From Syngnathus acus (lineage: Eukaryota > Chordata > Actinopteri > Syngnathiformes > Syngnathidae): DNA of 64,000 nt. Both the position numbers and the translations under genes were made by a program. The notes beneath the pieces were generated by a model. The model was not told the origin of the DNA and made no database searches. It was given only the letters and a program-made list of their open reading frames with translations. Location: contig NC_051089.1 in the NCBI RefSeq assembly GCF_901709675.1, positions 1,181,476-1,245,475 of the forward strand, written 5' to 3'. Shown piece after piece: positions 44,382-54,100 of the stretch; within the stretch, counting starts at the first letter, position 1; every line of letters starts with the position of its first letter.

Positions 44382-46225
44382 GTGAGTGTGCCTTCATTAG
44401 CGGCGCGGAAAAGAGCCGCCGCTGTGGTGGTCGTTAATCGGACGCTAGCAGCCGCGTAGCAATGGCGCAAACGCCGGCACGTAACCGTTTAACAAGCTAG
44501 CTTCAATTTAGCAGCGAGTAATAATGATCGTCTTTTACCTGGAGGGTTCCATCCGCATTTTTGGTCAAGATAACTTGTTAAATAGCATAGTTGAACGAAC
44601 GGTACACCTCCACGATCTCAGTTCGCCCTGTCACGAAATCCTGGATCCGCACATGGGCGCATCCATGTTTTCTGGACATCATGCATGTTTTGCAATCCTG
44701 GGACGAACATCTGTTTTTTAAAAGCTGATGTTGACTTCGATGCTGTCGTTTTGTGTATGACAGGAGCTTGCTGCCATCAAGGCCCGCGTTCAGGAGCTGG
44801 AGATGGAAGAAGAGACTGAAAGAATGAAGGAGGAGGGCGTGGAAGAAGAGGAGGACAGGTGTGATGGCGAAGAGATGCAGCTGCTGACTGGCAGCCCCCG
44901 GCCTGGTGAGATGACCCATAATTTCATGTTTGCTAGGAGTAAATAGAGGCGGCATGAAATTCTATGTTGTATTTTAGCCAGGTGTGCATCAGTGCAGCAT
45001 TTCTAGCTAGCCGTGTGTGGCTAACACCTGGGACACTTCATGTGCTTCATCGCTGCCCAATGAGATGGAGTGGAAACTTTTTTTTTTTTTTTTTTAAATT
45101 GCTTACTACCTTCAAGGTGGAAAGAGAACTAAATTTTTTAAACTCCACAACACATTATGGTGCATGCAATGTCTTGCTTGACCTGACGTGAAATGCCTTC
45201 AATAAGCTTGAGTGATGTCATTAGTCGACCATTTTTTGTTTTGCCGCAGGCCCATTCTACAACATGACACCCGAGGAGAGAATAGATGCCGACAACAGGT
45301 CTATTTATGTCGGAAATGTAAGTTCATTGTACTATTTTATTTCCCCCCATTTTATACCTCTTTGTCCAAATGCTAAAAACAGCCTGAAGACACTGAAATC
45401 ACAAAATTATTACAATTCAAATATCAAGTGGATATAACCGTGGCAGGCTTTCAGGCCTTGTTGACACTCTGTTTCAAAACCCAGGTTGACTATGGTGCTA
45501 CGGCAGATGAGTTGGAGATCCATTTCAATGGCTGTGGTCCCGTCAACCGCGTCACCATCCTCTGCGACAGGTTCTCCGGCCACCCCAAAGGGTCAGTCTA
45601 ATGGTAACAATATGTTTTGAAACTCACGGCTGCAAAAAAAAAAGTGTTGCTCATTCTGCTGTTTTCCAGCTTTGCTTATATCGAGTTCTCCGATCGCAAC
45701 TCGGTGCAGAATGCCGTTGGCTTGCATGAGACTTTGTTCCGAGGACGAGTCCTCAAGGTGAGCATCCCCTTCACAATTTCTTAGGAAGCAAAACTTACAA
45801 CTCAACCAATTTACACTAAGTTGTATCTTTTTATAAATAGGAAAACATTTGACAAATGGCGCTAACGACATACCTTGTGATTTTTTACATCTCAGGTGTT
45901 GCCCAAAAGGACCAACATGCCCGGCATCAGCACCACCGACCGGGGCGGCCACAGAGGTGGCCACTCAAGAGGCAGGGGGCGGGGCTTCCAGCCACCCAGG
46001 GGCCAGCACGGCTCCCGGGGCAGGTTTCGCTACCAGTCGGCTCGACCGCAACAGCAGAACCCCCACCCGTACTACGGCGCACCCCCGGTGGGGAAGAGAC
46101 AGTGGGGCCCAGTGGATTATCACGAACAGACGTCCAAACGCTACCCTTGTCTTCTCCTGGTCAGCTCACCGTCCGAGGAAATGGGAGCCGGGGTTAGCGG
46201 ACAGCACTACCCGCAACAGCGCTAG
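44310..46225 (+). CDS. pabpn1l: PABPN1-like (embryonic nuclear poly(A)-binding protein 2), 6 exons (gene span)
   Basis: Binds poly(A) tails through one RRM; the family's PABPN1L/ePABP2 member acts in oocytes and early embryos. Exons: 44310-44381, 44764-44905, 45250-45317, 45485-45591, 45670-45757, 45896-46225. All junctions are GT-AG and phase-consistent, giving 268 residues. Order: short N-terminus ([20 protein letters not shown]), Glu-rich coiled coil about 25-62, [21 protein letters not shown] about 89-165 with RNP2 IYVGNV and RNP1 KGFAYIEF, then an Arg/Gly-rich tail ([19 protein letters not shown]). It lacks PABPN1's N-terminal Ala/Gly-rich region. Its place between CBFA2T3 and TRAPPC2L is that of human PABPN1L. 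The last ~35 residues are not recognised from mammals. Confidence 0.95.
44764..44905 (+). CDS. pabpn1l: pabpn1l exon 2 (acidic coiled coil)
   Basis: [20 protein letters not shown] through LLTGSPRPG; this helix stimulates poly(A) polymerase in PABPN1. Acceptor TGACAG, donor CCTG|GTGAGA. Confidence 0.95.
45250..45317 (+). CDS. pabpn1l: pabpn1l exon 3
   Basis: [23 protein letters not shown], entering the RRM at RNP2. Donor AAT|GTAAGT. Confidence 0.96.
45485..45591 (+). CDS. pabpn1l: pabpn1l exon 4 (RRM)
   Basis: [20 protein letters not shown] through RFSGHPKG; donor AAAGG|GTCAGT, phase 2. Confidence 0.96.
45670..45757 (+). CDS. pabpn1l: pabpn1l exon 5 (RRM)
   Basis: [20 protein letters not shown] through GRVLK, completing RNP1; donor AAG|GTGAGC. 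Confidence 0.96.
45896..46225 (+). CDS. pabpn1l: pabpn1l exon 6 (RG-rich tail, stop)
   Basis: [20 protein letters not shown], then RG-rich sequence, [18 protein letters not shown] and a terminal stretch ending GQHYPQQR and TAG. Sense AATAAA at 46483-46488 is the likely poly(A) signal. Confidence 0.93.
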   Translation: MLPKRTNMPGISTTDRGGHRGGHSRGRGRGFQPPRGQHGSRGRFRYQSARPQQQNPHPYYGAPPVGKRQWGPVDYHEQTSKRYPCLLLVSSPSEEMGAGVSGQHYPQQR

Positions 46226-46482
46226 AAAGCCCTTTGCCTGCTGCTCGTATGCAAAGTGGCTGTGGGAGGTTGAACTGATTTTTAAAAGGCTCTCTTGTTT
46301 TCTGCATCAGGTCTCGAGCTAGATTATTTTGAGCTTCTTGTTAAAATACATGATGGGGCGACGGTCCTGTCTTCATGCTGATGTGTCCTTCCATTTTTAG
46401 GAACTAATGCAAATGTATTGTTTGTGCTCCGTGTTTAAATCCTCCTCTGTTTAACTTATACATCCTTTGCTTTATGTGAACA

Positions 46483-46546
46483 AATAAAATGATGAGATGC
46501 TTCATTTGTATGAAGTTGCATGGACTGTGATACGGATATTTTTATT
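46483..46546. terminator. Convergent poly(A) signals of pabpn1l (+) and trappc2l (-)
   Basis: AATAAA on the + strand at 46483-46488 and AATAAA on the - strand (TTTATT at 46541-46546). Since cleavage follows 10-30 bases downstream, the two transcripts end within tens of bases of each other or overlap. Confidence 0.75.
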
Positions 46547-46606
46547 TACATATTCAAATGAGGCATTTCAAAGCTGTGTTATGTACATGGAAGGCTGCAG
46601 AAGATA

Positions 46607-46652
46607 TCAAGCACTTTGAGACATCATTCCAGAGACAATCTCATCAAATGCT
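46607..46652 (-). CDS. trappc2l: trappc2l exon 5 with stop
   Basis: K(split)[14 protein letters not shown] then TGA; acceptor TTTCAG. Confidence 0.93.
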
Positions 46653-47746
46653 CTGAAAGAAAACAAGGTCAACCATTGAATGGTTTCATTTTGAAAAAGA
46701 AACGAATAAACTGACCCGGCATGAACTCACTTGGACTGAATTGGGCTGCCGGGAGTATGGAATGGGTTACACATGACGTCAGTGAAGGAGTTGTGCAGTT
46801 TTCGGAACATCTGTAGAAAAGAAAAAAATGGCATTGGAAATGAAAAGGTAACTTAAAGGTGCAAAATATACATTCAAAAAGTAATTGAACTTACGCTTCT
46901 TATTTCATTGTCCCGCAACGACGTGTTAGCTGAATCTACAACAATAACAAATTTAACCTTGGAGTTTGTGACATAGCCATATCTAGTCAAATAGTCAAGG
47001 AGTAACATTCAAGGATTCTATTGACTCCATTGCAAAATCCTACTTTCACCATATTGTTCATTCAGCACTTTACGATCCAGTACCAGAGTTGTATCAAAAA
47101 GGCTCATACTATGAAGATGATGGCACTTTGAGTGGAATTGTACTTTGTGCTGGTCTGCATCATTTTTAGGCTTAACCAAGGGTTAATTAACTTTATCTTT
47201 GCAATAGTGGGTTTCATTTGAGACATAGTTATTGCATTGAATATCATTAGATGTGTACACTGCTTTATTTATACATTTTGAAGGGAAAAAAAGTGTTTCT
47301 TTAGCAAAGAGGATACACTTTATAATCCTCGGTGGGATATAGTAGACCCAGGTAGAACTCTCTCTGGTCACCCAGTGACTTTCCCACGGCGGAAATCTTC
47401 TCCTCCACCACATCCAGCGAGGTGTGCACGGTGTAGTGAAATTTTAGCTCATTTTGAGGGGAAACGCTGCGGATGTACAGCGGGTAGTTCTGAGGTAACA
47501 CAAAAACATAACACTGTAATACTGCAACCACTCCAACAATAAACCGATTTTGACAGCAGCTTTCTCGAAACACTGCTGATCTTGAATGCTGCCTTACACT
47601 ATCACACAGGAGCTTAACATCCTGAATTTTTTAGCCGTACACAAGAAAATTAAGAAAATAGTTAAAATATTCCTATAATACAGATAGTAGTGCTTCAGAA
47701 GAAGAAACATTACCTCTTTTGCGATGACAGCGATGCACACCGCCAT
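46607..47746 (-). CDS. trappc2l: TRAPPC2L, TRAPP complex subunit, 5 exons (gene span)
   Basis: Small longin-fold (sedlin-like) subunit of the TRAPP vesicle-tethering/Rab-GEF complexes acting in ER-Golgi traffic. Exons in transcript order: 47746-47714, 47489-47317, 46982-46895, 46810-46731, 46652-46607. All are GT-AG with matching phases. The product is 139 residues, the family's usual length (human about 140). Key segments: [98 protein letters not shown], then [14 protein letters not shown] and stop. Convergent with pabpn1l, divergent from galns. No defects seen. Confidence 0.97.
46731..46810 (-). CDS. trappc2l: trappc2l exon 4
   Basis: [20 protein letters not shown] through GSPIQS; acceptor CTACAG, donor TCCAA|GTGAGT. 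Confidence 0.95.
46895..46982 (-). CDS. trappc2l: trappc2l exon 3
   Basis: Completes Val and reads [20 protein letters not shown] through DNEIRS; acceptor GACTAG, donor AGC|GTAAGT. Confidence 0.94.
47317..47489 (-). CDS. trappc2l: trappc2l exon 2
   Basis: [20 protein letters not shown] through YPTEDYK plus two bases of a Val codon; donor AAAGT|GTATCC. This donor, rather than the GTGTAT three bases into it, is the one that keeps VYGYV in frame with exon 3. Confidence 0.93.
47714..47746 (-). CDS. trappc2l: trappc2l exon 1
   Basis: Eleven codons, [11 protein letters not shown]; donor GAG|GTAATG. The start lies in CAAAATGGCGGT, close to the TISU/YY1 initiator, which suits a very short leader. 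Confidence 0.95.
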
Positions 47747-48021
47747 TTTGTGCCGTCGGGATGATCACGTGACAACGAGGCGTTCGCATTTAAATCAGCC
47801 TGTATATTTATTGGATAAAGATCTAAAAAATATTTACATTGATTTATTATATTCTAAAATCAACAACTACATTTTTATTAATGACCGGGAACGACTTGAA
47901 AACGTCCATGTAAAATTCATGGTCAAATCTGTATGCGCAGATTTTGCGCAGACAAACTCCCTGAAGGAAACCAAAGAGCACTTCCTGAAAGTTGGTGCTG
48001 ATCGCCATTGCGGTGTTTGTT
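47747..48021. promoter_or_regulatory. Bidirectional trappc2l/galns promoter with CLEAR-like E-box
   Basis: Only 275 bp separate the two start codons, so the genes share a promoter, as their human counterparts do. ATCACGTGAC at 47764-47773 matches nine of ten bases of the CLEAR element GTCACGTGAC bound by TFEB/TFE3 at lysosomal genes. It lies 18 bp upstream of the trappc2l ATG and about 250 bp upstream of that of galns. No TATA box at a suitable position was seen. Confidence 0.6.
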
Positions 48022-48129
48022 ATGTCTGGTACAGTTTTAGCTTTCTTGTGTACGTTAATATGTGTTTCCTGGTCCAAAAAGCTGGTAGATGCGTCGCCAC
48101 CAAACATTATTATTCTGCTTATGGATGAC
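48022..48129 (+). CDS. galns: galns exon 1 (signal peptide, first metal ligands)
   Basis: [20 protein letters not shown], then [11 protein letters not shown]. The ATG at 48022 gives a compact signal peptide; the frame is open upstream but without a better ATG. Donor GAC|GTGAGT. Confidence 0.9.
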
Positions 48130-51100
48130 GTGAGTTTTATTTACTCTCCTTGTGTTACTGCTCGTTTAAATCCGGATATAATGTTCTGTTTGGTTTTATC
48201 TGGAAGTGAGTTAAGCAGCACGTGACAATACTGTTTTTCTTATGTTGGTTTTATTACACGGTGTAAAATGATGCACTTTTCTTCTCCGAATCAGATGGGC
48301 TGGGGGGACCTGGGGGTTTTGGGCCAGCCCTCCAAAGAGACTCCTAACCTGGATGCCATGGCTGCACAGGGCATGCTCCTGCCAAACTTCTACACTGCCA
48401 ACCCTTTATGTTCGCCCTGTGAGTGATCAGACTTGCTGTTATTTTATAAAAAGACTTTTTCCCCCTGTCACCTTGTAAAGCCTTTACAAATATTCCCTCC
48501 CTCCCTCCCTCCCCTGCACATTTCACACAGCCAGAGCTGCACTACTGACAGGGAGGCTACCTGTCCGAAATGGCTTCTACACCACTAATGGCCATGCCAG
48601 AAACGGTGAAACCCACAAAAACATCCTCAAAGCTGCCAAATAAGCAGCTGCAAATCCCTTCAAGTCATTGTGTTCATCTCTTGCCTGCTAATGTCAGTTG
48701 GCACAGCAGTCACGCAGACTAAATAGCGGACCTCTTTTGCAGCATACACACCACAGGAGATTGTGGGAGGAATCTCCCGGGATGAGATTCTGTTACCTCA
48801 GATGCTGAAAAAGAAAGGCTACATCAGCAAGATCGTTGGGAAATGGTGAGTGCCTCTTGATTTCTCAATGTACTTTCAAAATGCTATCAAAAGCTGTGGG
48901 GTGACCTGAAGTCAGCAATCTTTTCTAAATATGACAGATGTGGAGTGCTTTTGTAAGGAAGAGTGGAAAAAAAATACGGTATTCAGTTATTCCATGATGA
49001 CTCATAACCAAAAGGACTGAATGTTATCGAGCGCTCTATTGCCAGTGGTGCTTCAGCAACAAAGTATTCATTTTAGAGCGGACATGTTTTCCCCATTAGA
49101 CATTGGTTGTGTTTCAACGGCCACAATTTGATCCATTTATTCCCCTTCTATACATCCACATTTTCTGAATCCATGAATTCCCTGTAGAACGTCTCAAATC
49201 GGTTCCCTGTGTGAAATGTTGCCCTAACGTACAATGCGAAGAATAATGTGTCAGCAGCTCAAAGTGCACCTTTTACTCAAGTGAATGGAATGGAATCCCC
49301 GACTTGAAATCAGAGCGATGTGCAAAATGTGCGCAGCATACGTGACCGAGTGGAAACGCGTGTGCTCGGTCAGCCGCGTTGACGCCGCACTGTGTGAGAG
49401 CACTTTACTTCACGCCAGGCATCTGGGCCACAGAGCGCAGTACCTCCCCCTGAAGAACGGATTTGACGAGTGGTTCGGTGCCCCCAACTGCCATTTCGGG
49501 CCCTACAACAACAGCGGGCGACCCAACATCCCCGTCTACAACAACTCGGAGATGGTCGGCAGGTACGTGAGTAAGACCAGCATCTCGTCCCGCCTGCATT
49601 TGTGGTTTCCCGGCAAAACAGCCGTCTGTGCGTTCGGGGTCACTGCAACTGGCAGCCGGCCGGCTGTGTTTTTTTCCCGCTTAGCTGGGAGTTTAATCGG
49701 CGCAGCTTGGACGTGAAGACGTTTCCAAAGAGGCGTACTCACGAGAGGCCTCCAGAGACGGCAGGTTGTGTTTATGAGGAGAGCTGAGAGTTGGCCGTCG
49801 TGCCCACTTGCTCGCCTCGCTGCACCTCGGCAACATCTTAGTGGTCCCTCCCGGTCTGCGGTCTGCAGAGACTTGGCAAACCTCGTCACAGTTTGCACCT
49901 GGGAAACTTCCATCGTCTCGCAATTTAATTTGTTCGGTGTACGATCAGATTTGAATGCGCATGCTAGCAAGTGGTTAGCACGTGTGTCTGGCTGTTTTGA
50001 GCTTCGAGAATGAAGCTCACTTTCTGTGTGGAGTTTGCTCGTGTGTCTTTCCTGAAACGTGCATGCATAACTGTCTGTCTAATCACGTCGACTTGTTTTC
50101 TAGATACTACGAGGAGTTTAAAATCGACCGAAAGACGGGAGAATCCAACCTCACGCAGATATACTTGCAGGTGACGTCACAGTTTGTCAACAGTTTTTCT
50201 TGTTTTTATAATTGCAAGGAAATCTTGGACATGCAATGTTTGAATGTGATACATACTTCAAAAATAGCAATTGAATGGAAAATATGAACAAATATCGAAA
50301 GCCCCACTTGTCTGCGCCTTTTTTTCCCCCGACAATGTTCCCGCTCGCGTTTCCCTGTTCAACAGGAAGGTCTCGACTTCATCCGTCGCCAGAGTCTGGC
50401 CCGACAAGCCTTCTTCCTGTACTGGGCCGCTGACGCCACCCACGCCCCCGTCTACGCTTCCAGACGCTTCCTCGGGAAGAGCCGACGAGGCCGGTGCGTT
50501 GGGCCCGTGATTTTCCGACCGCCTCACCGGGTGATTGTTTTTGTTACCAGGATGCGGTGTTTTGCAGGTACGGCGATGCGGTGATGGAGCTGGACTACAG
50601 CCTCGGTCGGATCCTGTCCACGCTGAGGAGTCTGGCCATTGAAAACAGCACCTTTGTTTTCTTCACCTCAGACAATGGAGCCGCTCTTACGTCCGGCCCG
50701 AACGAGAGTAAGCGTCATTGCGTTTTGTCGCCTTTATCGCCCTTTTGATGCCTCCCCATGGTTCAGGTGGCAGTAATGGGCCTTTCCTCTGTGGGAAGGA
50801 GACCACCTACGAAGGAGGCATGAGGGAGCCCGCCATCGCCTGGTGGCCCGGACGCATCGCAGCAGGCACGGTGAGTGCGCTTTTGGCATTGAAAGTCCAA
50901 AGTGAAAAAAGCGAAAAGCCCGTGCAATCGCTATTCTCAGAGGATGTGAAAAACTGGAGATAAAAAAAAAAAAACGATCATGATTGAAATAATTTCATTT
51001 TGCAACTTTAGACCAAGCAAAAATATACATATATATTTCACAACTGCAAACATGAGCCTTCCTCAGTCAGACCCGTCCAGGTAGCTGTGAGCTGGACTTT

Positions 51101-54100
51101 CTGCAATTTTCCCAATTTTGACAAGACGAGAGAGGCTTTTGTTTTTGGAGGTGACATCAACACGAGGTTGAAAACAAATGTTATTGTTAAGGACCCCACC
51201 CAGATGTTTGGTCTCATTTTTTACAATCCAAACATCAATCATCAGAGTGACTCGGCGTGCACTCGCTCGCTCGCTCGCCTTTGTTCCTTCCTAATGTTCC
51301 GCCTCTCAACAGGTAGCGCAAAATGTAAATGGAAAGCCGCAGGCAGTGTGCAGTCCTGTAAATCACTATGAGAGCAAATGAATAATTGATTTCCTAATCC
51401 TCTGTATCGACTCGCTTGTTATGTTTTGTTTCTTTTGTGCGTTATTTACCACAACGCGTCGCAGCCGCTTGCGCTGCGAGCGCTTCGTCTTGGCTCCGTT
51501 GAAGTTGTCGCCGGCCGGGAAAGAAAGATCAAGTGTATGATTGCGAGCAAATTTTGTTTTTTTTGGGGGGGGGCATGTTTCCTGTCATTTTGCACGGCAA
51601 TTATTGAGCCACCTCTCTGCGGCACAAGCTAATTTAACCCCCCACCTACAGCGCGATCCTTTAAGCCGCTGCGTTGCGCAAATGACTTTTAATTGTATTA
51701 GGGGCAGCTGTGACATGGGGCTGTGATGCGGAGGGATTTGGCGGCGGCGGCGGCGAAGCGAGCGGAGGCTGCAGACGGCGCTAAGCCTTGCCCCCCGGCT
51801 CATCTCGTAGGGTTGTGCTGGGGCCTGATAGCGCTACCGAGGAGCGAGGGAGAGGCGGATTGCGAGCGTCTTAAGCAGCTAATCTGTTTGTGTGTTTGCT
51901 GAGGTTGGATTGAGCTGTAATGAGGACTCAGTATCTGAATATGCCAGGCGCTGAGGATAAAGAAAAGGGGAGGGGGGGGAAGGAGTACAAGGAAGAAGAT
52001 GTACGTAAAAGAGAACGGGAAGAGAAACACTCCACTGCCAGGAACATTGTTGTGTGCGCAGGGTCTTGTCATCGTAATTGTCCTCCGCATCAAAGACGAA
52101 GATGCGTACGCAATTATTTTTTTCTTTGAGATTTTTTGGGGGGGCGGAGCAGAATGCTGTGTTAAAGGTCTTCCCTCTGGCTGACGGTGAAGCGACCTTA
52201 GTGATGGGATATATTGCAGCCTGAACATTTAAGAGAGGTCAAGTTTTTGGATATCGCCCTAAATCACAGAAACGTCTCACGTTGACAAATATTCACATAT
52301 ATATTCCCAGAAAATGTCAATAACAAAAATTGAATTGAGGCTCAGAAGGGCTGTCACATCCTAAACTTAAACCATAAACGAAATAATAATAAAAATAAAT
52401 AATAATAATAATAATAAACTTTAAATAACAACAATTTGAATCAGTAAAACAATTGTTCCTTAAAATTGTATCCAAGAGGCCGAAAGGAGGTGTAACGGAA
52501 TGAAGGCTTGCGAAGTTCAGCATCCTTCGCAATTCCGGAAGGCCCCGGAGGAACAAAGACGGAGAGGCGGGTGCGCTGCCCGACCCGTTGTGTAGCGGAG
52601 CGTCGCAATCCTTTTTGGTTAACAGGATGCAGACACAAGGGCAGCCAATCTCCTGGGAACCGGACCGGGGGGACAGATGAGTCAGAGGAGACCCCCCGCC
52701 CAAAAAAAAAGCCTCAATGCAAAAACGACAACACCTTTGATGTTTGGACATTATTGCAGACTAAATGTCAGTTTGCCTTCTTTTATCCCTTTGCGAGTGT
52801 GTGTCCGCAAAAAAAAAAGGAAAAATTGAATCTGGATTTAAACGTGTGATCTGGAATGCATTGCGCCGACTAGTTGTGCGGTTACTGCGCAAGAAAAGTG
52901 AATTAATTTCAAATGTGTGTGTGTGTGTGTGTGTGTGTGAGCACAGCAGCACATGGGCCGTGCAGCTGCAGCGGCCTGATAGCGCTATCTGATTGTGAGC
53001 GTGCCGTCTCCCTCCGAGACTCGCTCAGGAGAGAATGGAAGGGAAGATCAAGGATGACAGCGGAAAAATGGCATTTTATCTGAAAATAGTTCAAAGTTTA
53101 TAAATAAAATAAAGCGTTTTTTTTTTTTCTTTCCGTGGGACTGGGAGAAGGAGATAAAAAATAAAAAAAAACAGCCCTCGCTGTCTCCAGATGCTTTCTT
53201 GCCCAGCCGGGCGGCGTCCTCTCCCTACTTGCTTTTCTCGACTTCTTCTCAAGCATTTAAAAAGATGCACGTTTTTTTTTTTTTTCCCCCCCTCATACAA
53301 AAACCTGCGGAAGGAGATTAGGTGCACTGAGGAAACGCACCCACCCCTTTAGCAATCTGTGTTCACACACACACGCACGATCACAAACGTCCGTGTTGCC
53401 TTTAATGATAAAATCCCACATAACGAGCGCGTTTGTGGTATTCCTCAAGTGTGACATTGTCGATTTGTGACGGCAAAGTCATTTTCACTCCAACGAGCAC
53501 TTACGACGTCACTGATGTTTTGCTTTCAAAGGTGAATTTCCAGCTCTCCAATGTAATGGACCTGTACACCACAAGTTTATCTCTAGCCGGCATCAGCCCG
53601 CCCGATGATCGAGCCCTGGATGGATTGGACCTGACGCCGGTTCTCCTCAACAGCTCGCAAGCACTGCAAAACAGGTAAATGTCATCACACATTTCCGGAT
53701 CGCGTTCCCACCCGCTCGTCATACGTCCTCTTCCAACAGGCCGATCTTCTATTACCGTGGCAACCAACTGATGGCGCTCAGGCTTGGCCAGTACAAGGCC
53801 CACTACTGGACCTGGACCAACTCATTGGATGAGTTCAAAAAGGTGAGCGAACCACTGAGCCCAGTGTCTAATGGGTGGCCTCTGACCTCACAAATGACAA
53901 ACAGTCCAAATCCTCCTAGAAGAGTGGATGGGGTTGGATCCGTCCAAATACTTTTGTCCATATGGTAGAGTGCAATCAGTGTTTTGCAACAAGCGGAAGA
54001 ACCCCTTTGCGGCTTTCTCTGCTGGCGTTGCGCTGGAAATGGCTCATCAGTCGACTGCTGCGTAATGAATATTAATGAGGAGCCCCCAAATCAGCAAACT

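Noticed and set aside
44310-46225. Identification as pabpn1 proper
   Set aside because: It lacks the N-terminal Ala/Gly-rich region, and its neighbours are those of PABPN1L.
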